A stretch of DNA of 46,240 bases. It comes from a virus. Made by a program: the position numbers and the translations under genes. Positions 28,308-35,896 of this stretch are shown here, one piece after another. The notes beneath the pieces were generated by a model, which saw only the letters and a list, made by a program, of their open reading frames with translations, made no database searches and had not been told where the DNA came from. The stretch covers positions 1 through 46,240 of the IMG/VR virus record IMGVR_UViG_3300046516_001277. One strand, 5' to 3'. How positions within the stretch are numbered: the stretch's first letter is position 1; every line of letters begins with the position of its first letter.

Positions 28308-30317
28308 GTGACCGACGATACTCCCTTCCAGGGCCTTGTAACGATCTGGCTTCAGAAGATTGCATTAGCCTGGGAAAAGAAGAACAAGCGGTTCGGTAAG
28401 GAAGCTCGGGAAGGGAGATTCTTCTATCAGGGCCCGTACGACGACATGTATACGGGTACGATCGGCGGTCTGCCCACAAATTTTCAGGTCAACGTCGGCA
28501 ACGGGAACCAGGCCGGGCAGGTCGTCAGTCCGCCGATGTTCCGAATGACGATCAACAAGGTGGCCGAACTCGTTCAACTCTTCGGGCCAAACCTGTACTA
28601 CAAAAATCCCAACCGCAAGGTGACTGCCAGAACTCAGGTTGCGACCACTACGGACCTCCTCGGCGCGACGATGCAGGCGTACCCGCAGTACCAAGACTTG
28701 CTTCAACAACTCCTTCAGCTTTCGGTCCAGCAGAACGGCCTGGACAAAACAACGTCTATCCTGGTCGAAGCCCTTCTAAACTCGACGCCCGAACCGATGA
28801 ACCTGAAGGTCGATAGCCGCCGGGCAATCGACGAAGCCCTCATTACCGGGCTCGGCCTGATGTGGACGACGGTTTACACCCCGCCTGGCTCGAACACAAA
28901 GGTCGTGAGGAGCGTTTATGACACGGAAGAAAATCTCATCATCGACCCGGACGCAACTTCCTGGGAAACGGCTCAGTGGATCGCCCGTCGTTGGTTCCAG
29001 CCAACGTGGATGGCGGAACGTAAATTCGGATTGGACCCTGGCACACTCCGTTCAAATATCTCTTCGAACAATGGCCAAGCTGAAATCTCGGGAATGGGGT
29101 ACGACGGTGAACTTCTACGGTCTGGGGGACGGACCTGCGATATGGTTTTGTACTACGAAGTCTGGAGTAAGACTGGCCTCGGCTCCAGGCTCAAAGGGGC
29201 GCGAGACGACTTCACCAACGCGGCCACGGAAAACATTGCCGGTGACTACGCCTACCTCGTCGTCTGTCAGGGCAACAACTTCCCGCTCAACGCGCCGCCG
29301 AAGTTAATGCAGCAAGAGAGTAATCCTCAAACGATGGACGCGGTGAAGAAAGCGTTCATGTGGGAGACTCCCTACTACACCGATGCCGAGGGCGGCGGCT
29401 GGCCGTGTGTCCCGCTCTGGTTCCATGAGATTCCGAACGACCCCTGGCCGGCAAGCCATATCTCGTTCGGAATGGGGGAACTGAAGTTTATAAATTGGGT
29501 TTGCTCCTGGCTCATCGGGAAGATTCGAACGACGTGCCGAGACTTCATCGTCGTCAAGAAGGCGCTCGCGGACGAGTTCAAACAGGTCATGGCGACAGGC
29601 GAAGACCTGAGCCTATTGCAACTCACTCAGGATTACCCGAGTGTCCGGGATGCTGTCGAATTCCTCCAGCACCCGCAAATGAACAGTGATATTTTCGAAA
29701 TCCTCAACATAATTGAGGCGAAGTTTGACCAACGTACCGGGCTCAACGAACTCATGTACGGGGCCTCTCAGCACCAGTACCGATCGGCGGCCGAGGCGGA
29801 AATCAAAAAGGAGAACTCTCAGATTCGCCCCGACGACATGGCGAACCGTGTCGAGAACTGGCAGAGCACACTGGCCCGGCGGGAAGCTTTCACCTGGAGG
29901 TGGCACGCGGTAGCACAAGACGTCGTTCCGTTCCTCGGCAAGCCCGGGGCCGCCTTGTGGCACCTGCTGATTGAGAACCAGGATCCGGCCGGCATCTTGT
30001 ACGACTTGCAGTACCGGATCGAAGCCGGCTCGATCCGCAAGCCGAACCGCTCCAGGGACGCGGAGAACGCCTCGGCCATCCTCCAGAACCTCTTGCCGAT
30101 TTACATTCAGTACATGCAGGGTACGGGTAATGTGGACCCGATTAACAAGGCTCTCACCATCTGGGCGAAGAGCATGGACATCGACCCCCAGACGGTCATC
30201 CTTCCTCCGATCCAACCGCCTCCCCCTCCGCAGGTCGGGCCCGGCGGACCTCCGGGGCCTGGTGGACCGCAACCCGCGGTCGGCGGCCCTCCTCCTCAAC
30301 GCGCCATAGCCGCATAG
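28308..30317 (+). CDS. Portal protein
   Basis: 669 aa from GTG 28308 with SD AAGGAG. Text typical of podovirus-type portals: FRMTINKVAELVQLFGPNLY, EALITGLGLMWTTVYTPPGS, ENLIIDPDATSWETAQWIAR, TGLNELMYGASQHQYRSAAE (about residues 477-496) and IRPDDMANRVENWQ. The C-terminal ~40 residues are Pro/Gly-rich. Twelve copies form the ring at one vertex through which DNA enters and leaves; it binds the terminase upstream in the operon and the connector and nozzle proteins downstream. Confidence 0.88.
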   Translation: MTDDTPFQGLVTIWLQKIALAWEKKNKRFGKEAREGRFFYQGPYDDMYTGTIGGLPTNFQVNVGNGNQAGQVVSPPMFRMTINKVAELVQLFGPNLYYKNPNRKVTARTQVATTTDLLGATMQAYPQYQDLLQQLLQLSVQQNGLDKTTSILVEALLNSTPEPMNLKVDSRRAIDEALITGLGLMWTTVYTPPGSNTKVVRSVYDTEENLIIDPDATSWETAQWIARRWFQPTWMAERKFGLDPGTLRSNISSNNGQAEISGMGYDGELLRSGGRTCDMVLYYEVWSKTGLGSRLKGARDDFTNAATENIAGDYAYLVVCQGNNFPLNAPPKLMQQESNPQTMDAVKKAFMWETPYYTDAEGGGWPCVPLWFHEIPNDPWPASHISFGMGELKFINWVCSWLIGKIRTTCRDFIVVKKALADEFKQVMATGEDLSLLQLTQDYPSVRDAVEFLQHPQMNSDIFEILNIIEAKFDQRTGLNELMYGASQHQYRSAAEAEIKKENSQIRPDDMANRVENWQSTLARREAFTWRWHAVAQDVVPFLGKPGAALWHLLIENQDPAGILYDLQYRIEAGSIRKPNRSRDAENASAILQNLLPIYIQYMQGTGNVDPINKALTIWAKSMDIDPQTVILPPIQPPPPPQVGPGGPPGPGGPQPAVGGPPPQRAIAA

Positions 30318-30323
30318 GTAACC

Positions 30324-30905
30324 ATGCCGCTCTATCAGTACGAATGCACGAACCTGGAGTGTCGGGCCGCGTTCGACGCGATGAACCCGATGCGCCTTGC
30401 CGCAAGCCCGAAGTCTTGCCCTCGGTGCGATTCGATAGCCGAGCGTGTCTATGCCCCGTGCAATATCGAAACGGACGCAACCGTTTACAGCACCAAACGA
30501 ACGGACGGACACCAGTTCTCATCGGAAGCGATGCGGAACTTCTACCTCGGCAAAGCAAGGGCCGCGGGGATCAACCCGACCGGGAAGACATACGACTATC
30601 AACTCGCCAATTACCCGGGCGACCCCCGCGCGTGGATCGGCTCCGACTCCGACCTCCGGCAAGTCCTGGAGGAACGCGGGTGGGGTTCGAAGGGCAAGGT
30701 CAAGGTCGGAGCGAAGCACGACGGACCTGGTGAGCGGCCGAAGGGCGGATTGTCCGAGAAGAACGTCCGGCAACTCGTTCACGAAAGAATGGTCGTGGAC
30801 CCGGGCCAGAAGCTCAGCCGAGTGGTTGAGGATGTAGTGAACGATCACGCGCCCCGAGGCGCGAAGCGGATCATCAAGACGCCGAAGAAACGAACCAAAA
30901 AGTAG
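30324..30905 (+). CDS. Zinc-ribbon (FmdB-like) plus basic protein, 193 aa
   Basis: MPLYQYECTNLECRAAFDAM and CPRCDSIAERVY give the YxYxC...C...CPxC pattern of FmdB-type zinc ribbons in the first ~50 residues. The middle has SSEAMRNFYLGKARAAGINP and LRQVLEERGWGSKGKVK; the end is strongly basic (GAKRIIKTPKKRTKK). It probably binds nucleic acid or a nucleoprotein. Zinc ribbons at this place, between portal and connector genes, are a recurring feature I know from phage clusters, but the role is unknown. Confidence 0.75.
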   Translation: MPLYQYECTNLECRAAFDAMNPMRLAASPKSCPRCDSIAERVYAPCNIETDATVYSTKRTDGHQFSSEAMRNFYLGKARAAGINPTGKTYDYQLANYPGDPRAWIGSDSDLRQVLEERGWGSKGKVKVGAKHDGPGERPKGGLSEKNVRQLVHERMVVDPGQKLSRVVEDVVNDHAPRGAKRIIKTPKKRTKK

Positions 30906-30915
30906 GAGTAAACCG

Positions 30916-32073
30916 GTGGCAAGCCCGTACATGGTCTATCAGGATTTAGCTCAGGCCGTCATTCAGTACGCCGGAGCAAACCCAACGACACAAGCCGTGC
31001 AACAGGCACGGCGGGCGGCCTCCGTCGCGTACCTCAATATCGTGGCTGAGCACAACTGGACCTTTTACAAACGAATGTTCTCCGTGCCGACGACACCGGT
31101 TCAAATCGACGGCACGATCGAATACCTGCAAACCACGGGTGCGGTTCCTCGACAACTCACGATTACCGGGAACATCTGGCCCTCCTGGTCCGTCTATGGC
31201 TATTTGGTCCTTAACCAGTCCGTCTATCAGGTGACCAAGCTGGTAAGCCCTACAGTGCTTCAACTCGACGTGAACAACAACCCGGGCTCGGACATCGTAG
31301 CTGGAACGCCCTACCAACTCTTCCGGGATACCTACCCACTCCCGAACGACTTCACGAAAGCGTTTTCGGCCGTCACTCAGCCCGGGGGGATCGTCCTGAA
31401 GTGGGTACCGATCGCAACTTGGGCTTACGGGCGTGACTACTTGCTCGCGGCCGGTCGGCCGATTCAATTCACGATTACCGGCGACGTGAATGTTCCTCAG
31501 CGGCAAGCAGTAAGATTTTGGCCGGCTTCCGACACGACTTATAGCGTTCTCTTCACCTACGAAGCGAATATCATCCCGCCGAAGTACCTCCAGGTGTCCG
31601 ACGGCCTGGCCTCGACGACGGCCGGCTCGGCGACGGTCACCGGCTCGGGAACGAATTGGGAAACGGCTATGGCCGGCACGGTGATTCGTTTCAGCCGGAA
31701 CGCGACGACTTACCCCACCGGTACCGAAGGGGAGAACCCGGCCTTCGCAGAGTACATTGTCGATTCGGTTCAATCTCCGACGTCGCTCACCCTCCAGGAA
31801 AACGCGACCGACACGCAGACCTCGGTGAAGTCTTCAATCTCTTCGCTCCTGGACATCGATTGGTACACCCACCGGGATTACCTCTTCAAAGAGGCGTACC
31901 GGCAGTACCGGAACATGGCCCGAGTCGCGGCCGTTTCCGGGGAAATGATGGATTGGCAACGCGCCCTCACCTCGGCCCGACAACTCGATTCGAAGTACGA
32001 AGGGTGGCAGGGATCCTCGCCCTGGCGGCCCGTTCTCAGCTTTTACGATGTGAGTCCGATCAATCTGCAATAG
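30916..32073 (+). CDS. Head-tail connector / adaptor-like protein, 385 aa
   Basis: GTG at 30916 with AGGAG. Begins with a helical adaptor-type domain (VYQDLAQAVIQYAGANPTTQ, then AYLNIVAEHNWTFYKRMFSV), the usual start of podovirus adaptor or tubular-A-like proteins. The middle carries an inserted beta domain (TAGSATVTGSGTNWETAMAG), and the C-terminus returns to the helical core (WYTHRDYLFKEAYRQYRNMA). The combined features and the position after the portal suggest a ring below the portal to which the nozzle attaches. Confidence 0.7.
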   Translation: MASPYMVYQDLAQAVIQYAGANPTTQAVQQARRAASVAYLNIVAEHNWTFYKRMFSVPTTPVQIDGTIEYLQTTGAVPRQLTITGNIWPSWSVYGYLVLNQSVYQVTKLVSPTVLQLDVNNNPGSDIVAGTPYQLFRDTYPLPNDFTKAFSAVTQPGGIVLKWVPIATWAYGRDYLLAAGRPIQFTITGDVNVPQRQAVRFWPASDTTYSVLFTYEANIIPPKYLQVSDGLASTTAGSATVTGSGTNWETAMAGTVIRFSRNATTYPTGTEGENPAFAEYIVDSVQSPTSLTLQENATDTQTSVKSSISSLLDIDWYTHRDYLFKEAYRQYRNMARVAAVSGEMMDWQRALTSARQLDSKYEGWQGSSPWRPVLSFYDVSPINLQ

Positions 32074-32082
32074 AATCGCGGC

Positions 32083-32268
32083 ATGGCTCCTCAACCTAAG
32101 AACGCGGCGGCCATTCAAGATTGGCCGGGCATCTACTCGAACTCCGGCCCGTCGAACGCCGGTCGGCCGCCTGGCACGGCCGAGGTGCAGGAGAATCTTC
32201 AGTCCACCAGGCCGGGTGAACTCTCGACACGACCCGGATTCAATTTCGTAAAGTTCGACGGAGAATAG
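32083..32268 (+). CDS. Small hypothetical protein, 61 aa
   Basis: ATG at 32083; an extended polar protein rich in Pro, Asn, Ser and Gly (AAIQDWPGIYSNSGPSNAGR, then LQSTRPGELSTRPGFNFVKF). Too short and low in hydrophobics for an independent fold, so probably a linker or plug bound to the connector, as small proteins near portals often are. The next gene starts one base after its stop. Confidence 0.6.
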   Translation: MAPQPKNAAAIQDWPGIYSNSGPSNAGRPPGTAEVQENLQSTRPGELSTRPGFNFVKFDGE

Positions 32269-32269
32269 G

Positions 32270-32803
32270 GTGAACAACTTCCTCGGATTTCTCCCGGTCT
32301 CCGTGGGCTGCACCTTTGCCCTCGGGCTTGTCAACTATGCGAGCGGGGCTCCAGCCAACCCCGACGCGAACCCGGTTTATCGAATCTACGGACAGACGGG
32401 CCTTGTCGCGGCCGGTAACGGTTCGCTGACGCCGTTCGAAAGCGGAACGATAACAGCGGCCTCGAACGCGAACCCGATCGTTCTCACGACCGGTGCGGTT
32501 AACAGCCTGACCTCGGGTACGGCGGTTCGGATCGCGTCCGTCGGCGGCAACACGAACGCGAACGGGCTAAACGTCGTCACCGTCTTGACGACTCAAACCT
32601 TCTCGATTCCCGTCGCGGGGAACGCCCCGTACACGTCGGGCGGGACGTGGAAGACGGCCGGGCTGTACCTGCTCGACCTCACCGTGGTAACCGTTCCGAG
32701 TCTGGTGAGCGCCTTTGAGGAAGGCCTGAACTACGCGGTCGACGTGAATTGGACGGAATCAACTGTCCCGAAGATCGCAACCTTTCAATTCGCCGTGGGG
32801 TGA
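32270..32803 (+). CDS. Hypothetical structural protein, 177 aa
   Basis: GTG at 32270. Strand-rich protein with many Ala, Thr and Asn residues: CTFALGLVNYASGAPANPDA, GTITAASNANPIVLTTGAVN (an Ig-like or carbohydrate-binding-like insert, about 60-80) and LYLLDLTVVTVPSLVSAFEE. The region VRIASVGGNTNANGLNVVTV recalls beta-repeat inserts in tail proteins. Likely on the virion near the tail; no named family. Confidence 0.55.
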   Translation: MNNFLGFLPVSVGCTFALGLVNYASGAPANPDANPVYRIYGQTGLVAAGNGSLTPFESGTITAASNANPIVLTTGAVNSLTSGTAVRIASVGGNTNANGLNVVTVLTTQTFSIPVAGNAPYTSGGTWKTAGLYLLDLTVVTVPSLVSAFEEGLNYAVDVNWTESTVPKIATFQFAVG

Positions 32804-33234
32804 ACGTGTCCTGGCTCGGCAGATTCCAACAAGGCGTAGAAGTCCCGATCAGTGTCACAACGACGCTGGCGGACGGTACACCGGCCTGGCCGCTCTCCCC
32901 CCCATCGCTCGAAGTTTGGAAAGACGTCTCTCCGCTCGTTCTTGTTCAAACCCTCTTGCTCCCCTCCTTCCTTCCCGGCGGGACGGTGGGCAAGTTTCGA
33001 TACGGTCTCTTCCTGGGGCCGCTCTACTCGAACGTCTGCCGCTATCACGTTTTCATCCGGTGGCAGGACACTAATTCGGTTCCCCTCCAGGTCGTCTCCT
33101 CGTTCGAACTCCTGGCCGGCGGCTCGCCGCGGGGTTCGATCATCGCTATGACGGATGTAACCCGGCCGGACGCCCGCTATCTTTTAACCAGCACGGACGC
33201 CGGAACTCTTTACCGACGCACGAACCCGAGGTAG
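32800..33234 (+). CDS. Hypothetical structural protein, 144 aa
   Basis: GTG at 32800 overlapping the previous stop as GTGA is preferred over the GTG at 32806 two codons later. Beta-rich: WLGRFQQGVEVPISVTTTLA, FRYGLFLGPLYSNVCRYHVF and FELLAGGSPRGSIIAMTDVT. This matches the small beta-sandwich proteins placed between adaptor and fibre genes in many podovirus-like clusters; the name is inferred from context. The next gene starts right at its TAG. Confidence 0.6.
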   Translation: MNVSWLGRFQQGVEVPISVTTTLADGTPAWPLSPPSLEVWKDVSPLVLVQTLLLPSFLPGGTVGKFRYGLFLGPLYSNVCRYHVFIRWQDTNSVPLQVVSSFELLAGGSPRGSIIAMTDVTRPDARYLLTSTDAGTLYRRTNPR

Positions 33235-33236
33235 TG

Positions 33237-33812
33237 ATGCGACCGATCAACTGGCTGGCCGGCGTGCTGAGTACGTTCGATCGGGACGTGTTGAAGTTCC
33301 TTCATCGCAAGGGGACGGACAAGCTCCAGGTCGGCGGTCAAATGGAGTGGTGGACGCCGGACCGGTTCGGCGGCCGGAAGCGGGTTCAAACCTTCCGCAA
33401 CACTCGAACCATCGTCGGAGCGAACGCGGCGCTGGAGACGGTATTCCGCAGCGGTGGCCAAACCGCAACCTGGTATATCGGCCTCGTCGACAACACGGCG
33501 TTCAGCGGATTCTCCGTCAATGACACGATGGCGAGTCATGCGGGCTGGACGGAGTTCACTTCCTACTCGGGCGGCAACCGGGCGACGTGGGGGCCCGCGG
33601 CAGCGGCGGCCGGTAGCATCACCAACACGACCAACTTCACCTTTGCGATAACCGGAAACGGTACCCTGGCCGGCGGATTCGTTTCCAGTGTCCAAGCGGT
33701 GTCACCGGGCAATACCGGCATCCTCTGGGCGACGGCTCTTCAAAATCGATCCGTCACGATCGGCTCGACCCTCAACGGCAATTACACCTACACGCTGACC
33801 CCGGGTAGCTAG
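33237..33812 (+). CDS. Virion protein, paralogue A, 191 aa
   Basis: ATG 33237 (the GTG at 33234 just before it is also possible). Opens with a helical/basic part (WLAGVLSTFDRDVLKFLHRK), then a beta domain containing WYIGLVDNTAFSGFSVNDTM, GWTEFTSYSGGNRATWGPA and TFAITGNGTLAGGFVSSVQA. The 'GLV...SVNDT...GWTEFTSYS' box is familiar from phage fibre or neck proteins. It is the paralogue of the next gene, which shares the box. Probably a receptor- or head-facing virion component. Confidence 0.65.
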   Translation: MRPINWLAGVLSTFDRDVLKFLHRKGTDKLQVGGQMEWWTPDRFGGRKRVQTFRNTRTIVGANAALETVFRSGGQTATWYIGLVDNTAFSGFSVNDTMASHAGWTEFTSYSGGNRATWGPAAAAAGSITNTTNFTFAITGNGTLAGGFVSSVQAVSPGNTGILWATALQNRSVTIGSTLNGNYTYTLTPGS

Positions 33813-34318
33813 TGAACAGTTCCGATCCGGGACCGAAGGGCTACTTCCGGTGGTCCGGCTTCGGGCCGGACGGTCGGCTACTTTGGCGTGAAACGATCGC
33901 TAACGGCTGGACGACGGAAGGCGAGAACGCATTTCTTTCGTACGTCTTCAACTCGGCAATCCTGACGACGCCCTTCATGGGGCTTATCGCCGGCTCGGGC
34001 TTCTCGGCAGTCTCGGTGAACGACACCTACGCGGGGCCGCCGGCCGGGTGGGCGGAATGGACGGCCTACTCAGGGAATCGGCCGCCCTGGAACGCGGCTC
34101 CGGCGACGGGCGGCGGGATGGCGACGACGATCGATTCAACCTGGGTGATGTCAGCGGCCGGCACTCTCCGAGGTGTTTTCCTTGCGACGGTGGCGACCAA
34201 AACCTTTGCACCTGGCCCGGTTCTTTTCTGCACGGCAGTTGCCCCGGCGAACCAACCCGTTAGCATTGGCACTGTCGTCGTGGCGAATTACACGGTGCGT
34301 CTGCGAACAAGGAGTTAG
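33812..34318 (+). CDS. Virion protein, paralogue B, 168 aa
   Basis: GTG at 33812 overlaps the previous TAG (TAGTG). Repeats the domain of the preceding gene: MGLIAGSGFSAVSVNDTYA, GWAEWTAYSGNRPPWNAAP and VMSAAGTLRGVFLATVATKT align with its neighbour, whereas the N-terminus differs (YFRWSGFGPDGRLLWRETIA). A tandem gene duplication followed by divergence explains this. Role as for its neighbour; perhaps the two form mixed oligomers. Confidence 0.65.
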   Translation: MNSSDPGPKGYFRWSGFGPDGRLLWRETIANGWTTEGENAFLSYVFNSAILTTPFMGLIAGSGFSAVSVNDTYAGPPAGWAEWTAYSGNRPPWNAAPATGGGMATTIDSTWVMSAAGTLRGVFLATVATKTFAPGPVLFCTAVAPANQPVSIGTVVVANYTVRLRTRS

Positions 34319-34320
34319 TC

Positions 34321-34764
34321 ATGCCTTCAGTTGAACTCTGGCAGGCAGCCACCTCGCGCGGCAACGTGCTAACGACGGAACTAAACTCCCTCGCGGACGC
34401 GGCCTCCACCGTTGTCAGTTCTGCAATCGACAACTCGGTTAACCTCGACATCTTCGCGGTGGCAGTTCTTTCAGTGACGTACGGCTCCGCTCCAAACCTC
34501 GATTCGATCTGCTCGTTGTTCGCAGTCTGCGCCCCGGACGGAACGAACTACGAAAACGGAAGCAACTCCGTCCGATACCCCGAAGACTCTTTCGTCGGTG
34601 TGTTCCAGCTTTTCAACGTCACCTCGGCTCAGATTCTCGTTACCAAGCCGTTCGAACTCCGTCCGTTCAAAACGAAGTTCGCGCTCAAGAACTCGGCCGG
34701 TCAGTCGATGGCCGCCTCGGGCAACACGGTCGCACTGTTCACCTTCAATCGCACGATCGGCTAA
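34321..34764 (+). CDS. Hypothetical structural protein, 147 aa
   Basis: ATG at 34321, two bases after the previous stop. Strand-rich throughout (VLTTELNSLADAASTVVSSA, LDIFAVAVLSVTYGSAPNLD and FELRPFKTKFALKNSAGQSM). The text resembles small phage tail-fibre or baseplate-like beta-sandwich proteins, but no family is certain. Placed directly before the LamG-like protein. Confidence 0.55.
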   Translation: MPSVELWQAATSRGNVLTTELNSLADAASTVVSSAIDNSVNLDIFAVAVLSVTYGSAPNLDSICSLFAVCAPDGTNYENGSNSVRYPEDSFVGVFQLFNVTSAQILVTKPFELRPFKTKFALKNSAGQSMAASGNTVALFTFNRTIG

Positions 34765-34765
34765 C

Positions 34766-35866
34766 ATGGCCCGACGCCGTACCTATCCCAAGCCTTTTGT
34801 TCCGGCCAACAATCAGTGGTCTCAGGGTCTCTGTTTCTTCACGGTCCTTGACACGCCTTGGGAACCAAAGAATTTCGTTCGCCCGGGGCATGGTAGTCAG
34901 CAAGGAGTTTCCTTCTCCTCGCTCGCTCACAGCATCAACGGCACGGCCGGATACACCGGGCAGAACTTCCTTGTTGTCAGCCACGACTTTATAAATTGGG
35001 ACCAGAACGCGATGCCTTCGCTTCTCGGTCCCGTTACGGTCGTCGGCCGGTGGATTCCCCAATCCGGCGCGATCGGTGCCATGTTCGGCACCTGGAACAA
35101 CAACGAAGGATTCGGCTTCAACTTCATTGACGGCACGTTCGGACCGGAAGACGGGATTGAAATGATTGTCGGGCGAAGCGGCTCGAACCTGATTATTTCA
35201 TCCGGGAGTCACGCGAGCTTTCGCAATATCGAAGCCACGGTCGGCGGCCGTTACAACGACGTCACGCGGACGGTGGATGTATGGCAGAACGGCGTGAAGC
35301 TGGCGACGAACACCGACACCGGTAAGGCTTGGAACTCGGTAGCGACGGTCAGTATGCAGACCGGCACCCTGGCCGGCACAAGTCAATGGTTCAACGGCGG
35401 CATCTTCTGGATAGCCGTTTTCAACCGGTGCCTATCCGATTCGGAAATGGCAGTATGGACGACGAAAGACCCGATCGACTTACTCCTCGGTAACAAACGG
35501 GTTCTCGCCCCGATACTTCCCGGGCTCGAAATAACCAACGTCGACATCGACTTCAACACGTTCGGATTCACCGGGCCGATCCTGCTCACCTTGGGCAATT
35601 CCGATTTCGTTGACGCGGCTGTCGGCGGCACTCTGAATAGCGATTCGACCGGTACGTTCGTTCTCCAGAACACGGACCTCGATACCAATCAACTCATCCT
35701 CCAGGCTCCCATTCTGATGCCCTTGGCGAATATCGACATCGACTTCAGCGCCATCGATCTGGAGAATCCCTTCGCCCTGGCCAACGTCGATACCGACCAC
35801 TCTGCTTTCTCAACCTCCGTGGCGGGGTCCGCCAACGAACTCGCCGCGGGCCGCTATCGCCGGTAA
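34766..35866 (+). CDS. LamG/concanavalin-like domain protein, 366 aa
   Basis: ATG at 34766 lies one base after the previous stop. Residues about 45-245 form a jelly-roll lectin-like domain: GFNFIDGTFGPEDGIEMIVG, RTVDVWQNGVKLATNTDTGK and WFNGGIFWIAVFNRCLSDSE (the terminal strand typical of LamG_3-type domains). The C-terminal ~110 residues are a separate, Asp/Ile/Leu-rich repeat-like region (NVDIDFNTFGFTGPILLTLG, NIDIDFSAIDLENPF and NVDTDHSAF). Such domains bind glycans or proteins, so a role in receptor contact is likely. Confidence 0.7.
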   Translation: MARRRTYPKPFVPANNQWSQGLCFFTVLDTPWEPKNFVRPGHGSQQGVSFSSLAHSINGTAGYTGQNFLVVSHDFINWDQNAMPSLLGPVTVVGRWIPQSGAIGAMFGTWNNNEGFGFNFIDGTFGPEDGIEMIVGRSGSNLIISSGSHASFRNIEATVGGRYNDVTRTVDVWQNGVKLATNTDTGKAWNSVATVSMQTGTLAGTSQWFNGGIFWIAVFNRCLSDSEMAVWTTKDPIDLLLGNKRVLAPILPGLEITNVDIDFNTFGFTGPILLTLGNSDFVDAAVGGTLNSDSTGTFVLQNTDLDTNQLILQAPILMPLANIDIDFSAIDLENPFALANVDTDHSAFSTSVAGSANELAAGRYRR

Positions 35867-35896
35867 AGTGGTGGGCATCGCCAGCGGAGAACACCC

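Noticed and set aside
29490-35000. 13-mer TTTATAAATTGGG at two places (near 29487 and 34985)
   Set aside because: Both lie inside genes and encode F-I-N-W; probably chance sharing, though AT-rich for this genome.
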